Part shown: positions 9,606-17,970 of the stretch, piece after piece | Layout of the letters: the number at the start of each line of letters is the position of its first letter | Numbering within the stretch: the stretch's first letter is position 1 | Assembly: GCA_002482885.1 (NCBI GenBank) | Contig: DLGW01000016.1 | Span: forward strand, 372,563 to 436,562 | Length of the DNA: 64,000 nt | Direction: 5' to 3' | Source: Flavobacteriaceae bacterium UBA7684 | Lineage (GTDB): Bacteria; Bacteroidota; Bacteroidia; Flavobacteriales; Flavobacteriaceae | Position numbers and translations under genes: made by a program | Notes under the pieces: generated by a model | What the model saw: the letters and a program-made list of their open reading frames with translations, nothing else | What the model was told of the DNA's origin: nothing | Databases searched by the model: none

Positions 9606-9808
9606 TAAGAGTGAGTAGGCTCAGCGCAATCTTTCATTTGTTCGGGTGTTTTACCACAAAAACTGCAATTTTCGCCATCTTTGTTTAAAAACGGACTCTG
9701 ACTGGCACAAGTGCCTGCAAATTTTCCGTCTTTTTTAGCCCAAATTTTAATGGCAATTCCCGCAAAAGCTAAGGCAAGTAAACCAAAAGTTAATAAGAAT
9801 AATTTCAT
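9605..9808 (-). CDS. Small Cys-containing membrane protein
   Basis: The product has 67 residues from the ATG at 9808. The in-frame GTG at 9838 is less likely because the hydrophobic segment starts right at MKLFLLTFGLLALAFAGIAI. One membrane span is followed by a short hydrophilic tail with four Cys (GTCASQSP, GENCSFCGK, MKDC). A CxxC and spaced cysteines suggest metal binding or disulfides. Its stop overlaps the start of the GT2 gene, so it is probably the first gene of that operon. I recognise it only as a conserved small protein type of Flavobacteriaceae; no function can be stated. Confidence 0.65.
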   Translation of the reverse strand: MKLFLLTFGLLALAFAGIAIKIWAKKDGKFAGTCASQSPFLNKDGENCSFCGKTPEQMKDCAEPTHS

Positions 9809-9896
9809 CTTTTTTAGACTTAAAATTAAAGCTTTCACCCCAAACGAAAGCAGAGCGCAAAAGTACCGATTTTATTGCAGTGAAAAAACAAAATTC

Positions 9897-10910
9897 TTAA
9901 AGAATATTTACCTCGGTTTCAATAGAAATTCCAAATTTTTCTAAAATAGCGCGTTGTACTTCGTGAGCCAAATCTAAAATTTCGCTACCTGTAGCATTGC
10001 CGTAATTCACCAATACCAAAGCTTGGTTTTTATGAACCCCTGCATCGCCAATTCTTTTGCCTTTATAACCCGCCTGTTCAATCAACCAACCCGCAGGTAC
10101 TTTAACTTCGGTTTCAGAAACTTTGTAGCTAGGCATGTTCGGATATTGTAAAGCCACTTGGTCGTACAAAGACTTAGGAACCACAGGATTTTTAAAGAAA
10201 CTACCACTATTGCCTAATTCTTTAGGGTCGGGTAATTTACTTTTTCTAATCGCAATTACCGTATTTGAAATGTCTTTAATGGTAGGATTCAGAATATTGT
10301 TTTTAGTCATTTCATCGCCAATAGAACCATATTGCGTATGTAAGACATGATTTTTTTTAGTCAATTTTAAAGTCACCGAAACAATCACGCATTGGTCTTT
10401 TAAATCCTGTTTAAAAATAGATTCTCGATAGCCAAATTTACAGTCTGCTTTAGCAAAAGACTTTACCTGTAAAGAATCTAACAATAAAGCCTCGCAACTA
10501 TCAAAAGTATCTTTTAACTCCACTCCATAAGCCCCAATATTTTGAATAGGAGCCGAACCTACATTACCTGGAATCAAGGACATGTTTTCGATGCCTCCAA
10601 AGTTTTGATCAATACACCAAAGCACAAACTCGTGCCAGTTTTCGCCAGCGGCTGCTTTAACCCAAACAAAATCTTCGTTTTCTTGTACAATCTCTTTTCC
10701 TTTAAGATTCACGTGAATCACTAGTTTGTCCACATTTTTAGTCAACAACATATTGCTTCCGCCCCCTAAAATTAATTTGGCTTCGTTTTTATGTTCACTT
10801 AAAACCGTGCGCAACTCCTCAATAGAAGTCACTGAAACAAAACCAGTCGCTTGAGCGTCAATACCAAAAGTGTTGTGCGTTTTTAAAGAAAAATCAGAAA
10901 TAATTTGCAT
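9897..10910 (-). CDS. murB: UDP-N-acetylenolpyruvoylglucosamine reductase
   Basis: FAD enzyme that reduces the enolpyruvyl group with NADPH to give UDP-N-acetylmuramate, the second committed step of peptidoglycan synthesis. FAD-domain motifs are LILGGGSNML, SLIPGNVGSAPIQNIGAYG and FGYRESIFK. The catalytic Ser lies in NSGSFFKNP, and AGWLIEQAGYKGKRIGDAGV is the substrate domain of the longer type I enzymes. I choose ATG 10910 (337 residues) because the product then begins MQIISDFSLKTHNTFGID, the normal family start, rather than the upstream TTG at 10931. Confidence 0.95.
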   Translation of the reverse strand: MQIISDFSLKTHNTFGIDAQATGFVSVTSIEELRTVLSEHKNEAKLILGGGSNMLLTKNVDKLVIHVNLKGKEIVQENEDFVWVKAAAGENWHEFVLWCIDQNFGGIENMSLIPGNVGSAPIQNIGAYGVELKDTFDSCEALLLDSLQVKSFAKADCKFGYRESIFKQDLKDQCVIVSVTLKLTKKNHVLHTQYGSIGDEMTKNNILNPTIKDISNTVIAIRKSKLPDPKELGNSGSFFKNPVVPKSLYDQVALQYPNMPSYKVSETEVKVPAGWLIEQAGYKGKRIGDAGVHKNQALVLVNYGNATGSEILDLAHEVQRAILEKFGISIETEVNIL

Positions 10911-10990
10911 GTTGTAAAATTCAAGTGTCAATACACAATTTTACAAAAATAAGTTTCGGATTACAACAGTAGTTGTATTTATAATTTGGC

Positions 10991-11572
10991 TTATTTCTTT
11001 TTGATGAATTCTTTGGTCATTTCGTTCATGATTTCTACTTTTTGTTCAAAGTCTCCTTTGATGCTTTTGCGAAATTCATTTAGGTTTTGTACCAAATCGT
11101 TGATGTTTTCGGGAATCACATCTTCTAAAAATTGACGGATGCGTTTGGCGGTTGTGGGGGATTTTCCGTTGGTGGAAATGGCGATTTTTACATGTCCTTT
11201 CGTAACCACTCCACCCAAATAAAAGTCGCACAATTCAGGCGTGTCGGCCACATTTACCAGTAGGTTTTTGCTTTTACAGCTTTCGGATATTTCTTTGTTT
11301 AAAGGCACGTTGTCGGTGCAAGCAATCACTAAGTGTCGATTGTCTAAGTCAGCAACTTGATAAGGTCGTTGGGTTAGTTTTACCTGATGTTTTTGTGCGA
11401 GTTCTTTTACCTCATCCAAAAAAAAAGTAGCCACCATTTCTACTTGGGCATTCGGACTTGATTTTAATAAATACCCCAGTTTTTCTAAACCTACGTTACC
11501 GCCGCCTACAATTAAAAAATTTAATTGAGATACTTTTACAAAAATGGGGTATAATTCGTTGCGTTCTTCCAC
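10991..11572 (-). CDS. Precorrin-2 dehydrogenase / sirohydrochlorin ferrochelatase (CysG-N/Met8 type)
   Basis: The 193-residue protein matches the N-terminal half of CysG. It has an NAD-binding Rossmann motif (LIVGGGNVGLEKL), the central VNVADTPELCDFYLGGVV that forms the active site, and SPTTAKRIRQFLE. It oxidises precorrin-2 to sirohydrochlorin and may insert iron to give siroheme, the cofactor of assimilatory nitrite and sulfite reductases. It starts 4 bases after the cobA stop, so the two genes form an operon covering siroheme synthesis from uroporphyrinogen III. Confidence 0.9.
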   Translation of the reverse strand: MEERNELYPIFVKVSQLNFLIVGGGNVGLEKLGYLLKSSPNAQVEMVATFFLDEVKELAQKHQVKLTQRPYQVADLDNRHLVIACTDNVPLNKEISESCKSKNLLVNVADTPELCDFYLGGVVTKGHVKIAISTNGKSPTTAKRIRQFLEDVIPENINDLVQNLNEFRKSIKGDFEQKVEIMNEMTKEFIKKK

Positions 11573-11576
11573 GGTT

Positions 11577-12383
11577 CTATTTTTTTGAAAATGGTGTTAA
11601 GTTTAGATTTTGGAATAAAAATTCGTCTTCTAAAAATTCATCATTAAAATAATCCATGATTTTTGGGGAATGTTTCACTACTTCACCAATTACAATTACC
11701 GATGGATTGGCTAATTCTTTTTCTAGAACGACTTCTAAAATAGTATCAATAGTTCCAAAACCTATTTTTTCGTTTTCGGTAGTTCCGTTTTGAATAATGG
11801 CTATGGGTAAATCGTTTTTGTAATGTTGTTGGTATAGTTTTACGATTTCGGGTAGTTTGCTCATGCCCATTAATACTACAACAGTTGCGGTGGATTGTAC
11901 CGCTAGTTCAATATCTTTTGAAAGCTGACGCGAAGTGGTAGTGCCTGTAATTACCCAAAAACTTTCGGAAATCCCGCGTTGGGTAATACTGATTCCGTTA
12001 TAAGCAGGTGCCGCCATGGAAGAACTGATGCCTGGAATAACTTCGGTTTGTATGCCAAAATTTTCGCAATATTCTACTTCTTCGCTGCCTCGACCAAATA
12101 CAAAGGGATCTCCGCCTTTTAAACGCACTACGTGTCCGTGAGTTAAAGCGTTTTCTACCAACATTTGATTGATTTCGTCTTGTTTGTAGGTGTGTTTATT
12201 TTTGCGTTTTCCTACAAATATTTTTAGCGCATTGGGGGCGTAGTTCAGTAAGGTGTCATTGGCTAAGGCATCATATAAAACTACTTGGGCATCTGCTAAA
12301 GCTTTTGCTCCTTTGATAGTTAGTAAATCAGGATCTCCTGGTCCTGCGCCTACTAAAGTGACTTTGGGTTGAATCGTTGCCAT
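11577..12383 (-). CDS. cobA: Uroporphyrinogen-III C-methyltransferase
   Basis: SAM-dependent methylase that makes precorrin-2 from uroporphyrinogen III. The 268 residues show the class III methyltransferase motifs: GAGPGDPDLLT (residues 12-22), VRLKGGDPFVFGRG, and the SAM-binding stretch with PGISSSMAAPAYNGISITQRG. It is the first gene of a two-gene siroheme operon. No cobalamin genes are nearby, so siroheme is the likely end product. Upstream there is a palindrome shared with narK and a good -7 box. Confidence 0.95.
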   Translation of the reverse strand: MATIQPKVTLVGAGPGDPDLLTIKGAKALADAQVVLYDALANDTLLNYAPNALKIFVGKRKNKHTYKQDEINQMLVENALTHGHVVRLKGGDPFVFGRGSEEVEYCENFGIQTEVIPGISSSMAAPAYNGISITQRGISESFWVITGTTTSRQLSKDIELAVQSTATVVVLMGMSKLPEIVKLYQQHYKNDLPIAIIQNGTTENEKIGFGTIDTILEVVLEKELANPSVIVIGEVVKHSPKIMDYFNDEFLEDEFLFQNLNLTPFSKK

Positions 12384-12408
12384 AACACCAATGTTTAAAA
12401 TAATGCCT

Positions 12409-12416
12409 CAAAGATA
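12409..12416 (-). promoter_or_regulatory. Predicted -7 box of the cobA operon
   Basis: On the minus strand TATCTTTG fits TANNTTTG, with a T-rich TTTTTTG 16 bases upstream as a possible -33 element. The predicted start of transcription is near 12403, giving a leader of about 20 bases. Confidence 0.5.
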
Positions 12417-12457
12417 AGGATAAACCATCTAACAAAAAACAGTTATTGAAAAATAAT

Positions 12458-12473
12458 TAAGTAAATATACTTA
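12458..12473 (-). promoter_or_regulatory. Palindromic operator upstream of cobA, same as at narK
   Basis: TAAGTA-AATA-TACTTA is a perfect 6-bp inverted repeat with a 4-base spacer. With outer bases, AACTAAGTATATTTACTTAAT (its minus strand, 21 bases) differs at one position from the narK site. Its centre lies about 62 bases before the predicted transcription start, a spacing typical of class I activators of the CRP/FNR family. Confidence 0.5.
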
Positions 12474-12535
12474 GTTTTTAAATATTTATATGTACTTTTA
12501 CGTAAGTTTGTTTTTTCGTAAAGTTGTTTTTAGGT

Positions 12536-12574
12536 AAAACACCGCATCAATAGGGATTTATTGAGCGGTGTTTT
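12536..12574 (-). terminator. Strong terminator hairpin downstream of the subtilase gene
   Basis: AAAACACCGC (12536-12545) pairs with GCGGTGTTTT (12565-12574), and an inner TCAATA/TATTGA continues the stem. T-runs on either strand make it potentially bidirectional, ending the subtilase transcript from the right. Confidence 0.8.
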
Positions 12575-12596
12575 CGATTTTATATGAAGGGGAAGT

Positions 12597-14330
12597 TTAA
12601 TGCTTCACCACTCTTTTTATAGCAGATGATTTTCCGTTGCTGATGCTAAACGTATAAACACCTGTAGAGAAAGGATTAATGTCAATCGTTTCCTGAATTT
12701 GATTTAGGTTTTGCTCTTTGACTTTTTGCCCTAAAGAATTGTATATCGAAAGGGTGGTTTGGGCAGTAAAATAATCAGGAAGCGTTAAATAAACCACATT
12801 TGTGGTAGGGTTAGGATAGGCTACAAAATCACCCGACAGTTCATTCGTGGAAACACTAAGTAAATAATCGGTATTAATTTTTTCAATAGCGGCTTGCATG
12901 TTGGGTAGTGGGCCAATATTTCCGCCCGTGCCTTGGACAGTTCCCGTAGATTTTAAAATATTGCGAATTTCTAAACCAGTTAAATGATTGCCAGTTTGCG
13001 CAAAATAATAGGATTGCAATACCGCCACACACGAAGCTACAATTGGGGTAGCCGAACTGGTTCCTCTAAAACAAGGCGTGTAGGCTTGATTGATATCTTC
13101 TCCAAAAATAAAAGGCGTGCAAGCTCCGGCTTTGGAATTAAATGTGCTTTCGCTGGTGGTAAACACCCCTTCTGACCATCCTTGTAAATCCACACGGCTG
13201 CCGTAAATACTATAAGACACTTTATTGTGATTGGCATCAGGAGTTCCTCCTCCGACAATAATGGCGCCTGAATCTCCACGTTCCATATAACTTTTATATT
13301 CCTCGGCATCTAAACTTACGTTGGTGTTTCCGCCTGCAGCTACCACAATCAAACCAGCATCGGTAGCCGATTTGGTTAGTTCCCAAACAATAGGGTCGTA
13401 TTCGGCAGGAACAGTATCCCAAATAGAAGGTTTTGTAGGGTCGGCATTAGGTCTTTCTACCCCAAAGGCTTGCATCTCAAAAATAATAACATCCCCTGGA
13501 TTCGATTCTTCAATCGCTCTGCTAATGGCGTAAGGTCTATCGGGAGCGTCTTTACCTTCTTGATATTCTGGATAAAAAACATATTCAGTGGCTTGGTGTG
13601 CTAATCCAGTAATACCGTATTCGTTGTTTTCCGCGGCTACAATACCAGTTACGGCTGTTCCGTGTTGTATATAGGGTAAATAAAGGTCGTCAAATAAAAA
13701 GGAGTTAATTTCCATGTTTTCGGCTTTTTTAATACGGGTATCCGAAAAATCTTCATGGGTAAAAGTCATGCCGTATTCAATATCGCTAATGCGGATGTTT
13801 TGCCCCGCGTAACCTAAATCCCAAGCGTATTGCATGTTTACTCCAGGATTCACTTGAATGTACGTTTGGTTGGTTACATAACTGGGTGTGGTTGGTGGAA
13901 TATCTATACTTGGTGGAGTAATAATCATATTTGGGGATAAATAACAATATTCCACCTGTGGTAATTCTTCTAATAATTGAGCTAATTCCAATAATTTTTG
14001 ATTAGAAGCCTGAGCTAATTCAACTTTAAAGATGCGATTCAATTTAAAGGAATTACTAGACTTATTTTTTTTGTGGGTTTGTTTCAGTTGTTGGATTTTG
14101 TTCTCGGACAAAGCAATACCCTTAGCAGATTTTCCCGAAAAAGAATGAATGATTTTTTGGGCACTCTCAGGAACAGAAAACTCCACAGAGTCATCTGTTG
14201 AGGGATGAAACACCACAAATAATTGATGTGTATCTGAATTGACCAGTTTTAAAAGTCCTTTTTTATGTTGAGCAAAAAGCACGGGTTGCAATGCGAAAAT
14301 GAGCAGTAGTGTTAGTAGTAGTTTTTTCAT
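12597..14330 (-). CDS. Subtilisin-like serine protease (S8) with T9SS sorting domain
   Basis: The 577-residue protease is exported by Sec (signal peptide ending VLFAQ, residues 1-21) and then by the T9SS. An inhibitor-like pro-region spans about residues 25-150. The catalytic triad is Asp183 (ISDIEYG), His223 (QHGTAVTGI) and Ser425 (RGTSSATP), with oxyanion Asn335 (AAGGNTN). A type A sorting domain begins at YPNPTTNVVYL and ends in KRVVKH. It should act on proteins at the surface or in the medium. It is monocistronic, with its own terminator. Confidence 0.94.
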   Translation of the reverse strand: MKKLLLTLLLIFALQPVLFAQHKKGLLKLVNSDTHQLFVVFHPSTDDSVEFSVPESAQKIIHSFSGKSAKGIALSENKIQQLKQTHKKNKSSNSFKLNRIFKVELAQASNQKLLELAQLLEELPQVEYCYLSPNMIITPPSIDIPPTTPSYVTNQTYIQVNPGVNMQYAWDLGYAGQNIRISDIEYGMTFTHEDFSDTRIKKAENMEINSFLFDDLYLPYIQHGTAVTGIVAAENNEYGITGLAHQATEYVFYPEYQEGKDAPDRPYAISRAIEESNPGDVIIFEMQAFGVERPNADPTKPSIWDTVPAEYDPIVWELTKSATDAGLIVVAAGGNTNVSLDAEEYKSYMERGDSGAIIVGGGTPDANHNKVSYSIYGSRVDLQGWSEGVFTTSESTFNSKAGACTPFIFGEDINQAYTPCFRGTSSATPIVASCVAVLQSYYFAQTGNHLTGLEIRNILKSTGTVQGTGGNIGPLPNMQAAIEKINTDYLLSVSTNELSGDFVAYPNPTTNVVYLTLPDYFTAQTTLSIYNSLGQKVKEQNLNQIQETIDINPFSTGVYTFSISNGKSSAIKRVVKH

Positions 14331-14454
14331 AAGAATTTGTTTGGAATAACAATCAATTACAAAGGTAAGTTTTTGAGCAATAACTTTTTAATTCCGTATT
14401 CAGTTCTTGATGGAGTTCACTTATTTTACCCTCTTTTAAACAAAAACAAAACAG

Positions 14455-14462
14455 TATATTTG
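14455..14462 (+). promoter_or_regulatory. Predicted -7 box of adk
   Basis: TATATTTG fits TANNTTTG and lies 23 bases before the adk ATG. No clear TTG is seen at the usual distance upstream, only a TTTT tract. Confidence 0.5.
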
Positions 14463-14485
14463 CGCATCAAAAAAACACGAACACC

Positions 14486-15058
14486 ATGATTAATATAGTT
14501 TTATTCGGTAAACCCGGAGCAGGCAAAGGCACTCAGGCAGAATTTTTAAAAGAAAAATATCAATTAACCCATATATCAACAGGCGATGTTTTTCGTTTTA
14601 ATTTAAAAAACAATACTCCATTAGGGCAATTGGCAAAAACATACATCGATAAAGGCGATTTAGTTCCAGACGAAGTAACCATAAAAATGTTGCAAGATGA
14701 GGTTGAAAAAAATCCTGATACTAAAGGATTTTTATTTGATGGTTTCCCAAGAACCATTGCACAAGCCGATGCTTTAGATGCTTTTTTAACCACTAAAAAT
14801 TGGACCGTTACCGCAACCGTTGCTTTAGAAGCCGATGATGAAATTTTAGTACAACGTTTATTGGAGCGAGGAAAAACCAGCGGAAGAGTCGACGATCAAG
14901 ATGAAAATCTAATCAGAAACCGTTACCAAGAATACAACGAAAAAACGGCTCCATTAATTGAGTATTACACCCAGCAAGGTAAATTCAAACCAGTTAATGG
15001 AATTGGAACTATTGCAGAAATAACCGAAAGATTAAGTAAAGTGATTGATTCACTGTAA
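14486..15058 (+). CDS. adk: Adenylate kinase
   Basis: Catalyses ATP + AMP to 2 ADP in the cytoplasm. The 190 residues have the P-loop GKPGAGKGT (residues 8-16), the AMP-binding STGDVFR, the DGFPRT motif and the LID-region RVDDQ. It is the short-LID form common in Bacteroidota, without a zinc-binding insertion. The obg gene follows after an 80-base gap containing a hairpin. Confidence 0.97.
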   Translation: MINIVLFGKPGAGKGTQAEFLKEKYQLTHISTGDVFRFNLKNNTPLGQLAKTYIDKGDLVPDEVTIKMLQDEVEKNPDTKGFLFDGFPRTIAQADALDAFLTTKNWTVTATVALEADDEILVQRLLERGKTSGRVDDQDENLIRNRYQEYNEKTAPLIEYYTQQGKFKPVNGIGTIAEITERLSKVIDSL

Positions 15059-15074
15059 ATAGGTTAAAGGTATT

Positions 15075-15135
15075 GGGTGTTAGGTCTCTTTTTTTCATGA
15101 CCTAAAACCCAAAACCCAAAACCCAAAACCCAAAA
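15075..15135 (+). repeat. Hairpin plus AAAACCC tandem repeat between adk and obg
   Basis: GGGTGTTAGGTC (15075-15086) pairs with GACCTAAAACCC (15099-15110) at 11 of 12 positions around a T-rich loop. The right arm runs into about four copies of the 7-base unit AAAACCC (15105-15135), which end directly before the obg ATG, where the ribosome binding site would lie. The tract may vary in copy number. Confidence 0.6.
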
Positions 15136-15138
15136 AAC

Positions 15139-16140
15139 ATGACCGAAGGCAATTTTGTTGATTACGTTAAAATATACATTTCTTCTGGTAAAGGAGGCAA
15201 GGGTTCTACGCACTTACACCGCGAAAAATTTATTGAAAAAGGAGGTCCAGACGGTGGAGACGGAGGTCGCGGAGGGCACGTATATTTAAAAGGAAACAAA
15301 GGACTTTGGACATTATTTCATTTGAAGTTTGCTAAACACGTTCGTGCGGGTCATGGAGGCGATGGCGGAAGTGATAGAAGCACAGGTGCCGACGGTCAAG
15401 ATCAATATATTGATGTGCCTTTGGGGACTGTAGTTCGCGATAAAGAAACCAACGATATTTTATTCGAAATTACCGAACATGACGAGGTTAAAATCCTAGC
15501 CAAAGGAGGAAAAGGAGGCTTAGGGAACTGGCACTTTAGAACCTCTACCAATCAAACACCTAGGTATGCCCAACCCGGTTTGCCTGGCGAAGAATTGGAT
15601 GTGATTTTAGAATTAAAAGTATTGGCCGATGTAGGTTTAGTGGGCTTTCCTAATGCAGGAAAATCTACTTTATTATCGGTTATGACTGCGGCAAAACCTA
15701 AAATTGCCGATTATGCGTTTACTACTTTAAAACCCAATTTGGGTATTGTGGCTTATCGAGATTTTCAATCTTTTGTCATGGCAGATATTCCTGGAATTAT
15801 AGAAGGTGCTGCCGAAGGTAAAGGTTTAGGACATTATTTTTTACGCCACATCGAACGCAATTCCATTCTGTTATTTATGGTTCCGGCCGATAGCATGGAT
15901 GTAAAAAAAGATTATGAAATCTTACTAGATGAATTGCGCAGATACAATCCCGAAATGCTAGATAAAGATCGTTTGTTAATCGTAACCAAATGTGATATGT
16001 TGGATGACGAATTAAAGAGCGAATTGAATGCAGAACTTACCGCCCAAATTAAAGATGTGCCTTTTATGTTTATTTCATCGGTAGCCCAACAAGGATTACA
16101 AGAATTGAAAGACAAATTATGGCAAATGATTAATGGTTAG
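15139..16140 (+). CDS. obg: Obg family GTPase
   Basis: Essential GTPase of 50S ribosome assembly and stress control. The 333-residue protein has the glycine-rich Obg fold at the N-terminus (SSGKGGKGSTHLHREKF, GGDGGRGGHVYL). The G domain has G1 GFPNAGKST (about residues 168-176), G2/G3 FTTLKPNLG and DIPGIIEGAAEGKGLG, and G4 VTKCD. It lacks the C-terminal extension of some Obg proteins. The gene is paired with adk upstream. Confidence 0.96.
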   Translation: MTEGNFVDYVKIYISSGKGGKGSTHLHREKFIEKGGPDGGDGGRGGHVYLKGNKGLWTLFHLKFAKHVRAGHGGDGGSDRSTGADGQDQYIDVPLGTVVRDKETNDILFEITEHDEVKILAKGGKGGLGNWHFRTSTNQTPRYAQPGLPGEELDVILELKVLADVGLVGFPNAGKSTLLSVMTAAKPKIADYAFTTLKPNLGIVAYRDFQSFVMADIPGIIEGAAEGKGLGHYFLRHIERNSILLFMVPADSMDVKKDYEILLDELRRYNPEMLDKDRLLIVTKCDMLDDELKSELNAELTAQIKDVPFMFISSVAQQGLQELKDKLWQMING

Positions 16141-16142
16141 TT

Positions 16143-17132
16143 TTATGGGTGGTACGTATCAAATAAATATTGCAAAGTATTCGGAATATTATTCGCTTGT
16201 AATTTAGGCAGATTGATTTTTTGATTCAACCACTGTTCAATAACTACATTAAAATCATCATCAACCTCGTAAATCACAGGAACGCCCATCTTTTGTAAGG
16301 CAGCGGCATTGCAAAGTTGTTCATAATGTTCTCTGATCGGAATACTTAAAATTCTTTTTTCTAAAAACAGCGCTTCGGCAGGTGTTTCAAAACCTCCTCC
16401 AGTAATAATTCCGTGGCAAGTAATTAAGCTTTGATTAAACTGTTCTTGACTAATGGGGTAGTAAATGATATTTCCTACTTGATGTTTAAAAGTAATCCCT
16501 TCTAAAAACCAATGAAAAATTACGGATGGTATCTTTTTAAAAGCATTTTCTAAACAATCTTTTTGAAAAGAAGGCAAATACACGGTAATATGTCCTAAAT
16601 CTGTGGGTTGAGCGTGTAGAATTTCATCTTTAATTACGGGTTCGTGTATAAAAGAATCATATTTATTAAAATGTAAACCTAAGTATTGCGTAGCAGGTGC
16701 ATAATGTTTTAAAATCATTTCGCCTATGATGCTTTCTTTTTCGGGTCTGGGAGTTTGGTGGGAATGAAAACTGGCCTGATGCCCAAATTGAACCGATTTT
16801 ACTTTTTGTAATTTACACGCCAATGCCGTAATGGATTCAAAATCATTAATAATTACATCATAATTTTTTAAAGGCAAGGATTGAGCATCTTTATAAATTT
16901 GTCTTGGACGTACGTTTTTGATGATGTCCCAATATTGTAATCCTCCGCATTTACTGTAATGCAAACTACAACCATTACTTTTATATTTTACTGGTAAATT
17001 GGTGTGTAAAGAAGCATTGTTGCCGCTTAAAAAGAAGTCTACGGTGCCGAATTTTTGTAGGTATGGGTATAATTGGGTAGCTCGACTAATGTGTCCATTT
17101 CCGGTGGCCTGAACGGCATAAAATATTTTCAT
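16143..17132 (-). CDS. Glycosyltransferase of the MJ1255/GT28-like type
   Basis: The 329-residue protein begins MKIFYAVQATGNGHISRATQ, a GT-B N-terminus in which the GxGHxxR loop resembles MurG and related enzymes. The nucleotide-sugar site is GGGFETPAEALFLEKRILSIP followed by HYEQLCNAAAL. It would transfer a sugar from a nucleotide donor. Acceptor and pathway are not evident. It is convergent with obg, two bases apart, and transcribed alone. Confidence 0.8.
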   Translation of the reverse strand: MKIFYAVQATGNGHISRATQLYPYLQKFGTVDFFLSGNNASLHTNLPVKYKSNGCSLHYSKCGGLQYWDIIKNVRPRQIYKDAQSLPLKNYDVIINDFESITALACKLQKVKSVQFGHQASFHSHQTPRPEKESIIGEMILKHYAPATQYLGLHFNKYDSFIHEPVIKDEILHAQPTDLGHITVYLPSFQKDCLENAFKKIPSVIFHWFLEGITFKHQVGNIIYYPISQEQFNQSLITCHGIITGGGFETPAEALFLEKRILSIPIREHYEQLCNAAALQKMGVPVIYEVDDDFNVVIEQWLNQKINLPKLQANNIPNTLQYLFDTYHP

Positions 17133-17261
17133 CTAAAAGATAAATTTTAAATCGCGAAACTAGAACAAGTATGTTACATCAATGTTGGCTAATGATTATG
17201 TAAATAAAAATATTTGAGTTGTATTCGTAAATAAAATAGAGGGTTATGGAGGAATTTTATA

Positions 17262-17269
17262 TATTTTTG
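17262..17269 (+). promoter_or_regulatory. Predicted -7 box directly before the TPR gene
   Basis: TATTTTTG fits TANNTTTG and ends 5 bases before the ATG at 17275. If real, transcription would begin at or next to the start codon and the mRNA would be almost leaderless. Confidence 0.35.
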
Positions 17270-17274
17270 AAACT

Positions 17275-17967
17275 ATGAAAGGAAAAATCATTTGGCTTTT
17301 ATTTTTACCCTTATTGCTTTGGTGCCAAACCGAGTTTGAGCAAGCGGAACAATTATTCCGTGCGGGTAAATACGAACAAGCCAAAGAAATCTTTCTTAAA
17401 ATTCATCAGAAAAATCCCAAAGATTACAAAACCATAGAATACTTAGGAGACATCGAAGGGCACTACAAAAACTGGGATGAAGCTAAATCCTATTACGTGG
17501 TGCTCAGAAATACTTTCCCGACCAATGGAAATTACCATTTTAAATACGGCGGTGTATTGGGAATGAAAATCAAAGAAATGAATAAGTTTAAAGCGTTAGC
17601 TTACATAGACGAACTTAAGATCTCGTTTGAAAAAGCGGTGAAATATGAACCCAAACACATCGAAGCCCGATGGGCATTAATCGAATTGTATATTCAATTG
17701 CCAGGAGTGATTGGGGGTAGTGAACGTAAAGCACAACAATATTCCAATGAATTATTGACTTTATCGGTAGTGGATGGTTATTTGTCTAAAGGACACATTG
17801 CTGAATATTTTAATCGGTACACCGAAGCTGAAGCGTTCTTTAAAAAAGCCTTCGAAATCAGTAACGGCAGTAGAAATTCCTACAAAAGATTAATTAATTT
17901 GTATAAAAAAATGAACATGCCCCAAAAGGCAGCCAAACTTCAAGAAGAATTTAACAAAAAATACTAA
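17275..17967 (+). CDS. Exported tetratricopeptide-repeat protein
   Basis: The 230-residue protein has a signal peptide (MKGKIIWLLFLPLLLWCQ); a Cys at residue 17 leaves open whether it is a lipoprotein. At least three TPR units follow (EQAEQLFRAGKYEQAKEIFLKI, NWDEAKSYYVVLRN, TEAEAFFKKAFEIS). TPRs mediate protein-protein contacts in the periplasm. The gene ends 3 bases before mpl, so the two are probably cotranscribed and the protein may act in cell-wall metabolism. That role is inferred from position only. Confidence 0.75.
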   Translation: MKGKIIWLLFLPLLLWCQTEFEQAEQLFRAGKYEQAKEIFLKIHQKNPKDYKTIEYLGDIEGHYKNWDEAKSYYVVLRNTFPTNGNYHFKYGGVLGMKIKEMNKFKALAYIDELKISFEKAVKYEPKHIEARWALIELYIQLPGVIGGSERKAQQYSNELLTLSVVDGYLSKGHIAEYFNRYTEAEAFFKKAFEISNGSRNSYKRLINLYKKMNMPQKAAKLQEEFNKKY

Positions 17968-17970
17968 CTC

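Noticed and set aside
15105..15135. CRISPR or telomere
   Set aside because: It is a short 7-base simple repeat in a chromosome-like gene context.
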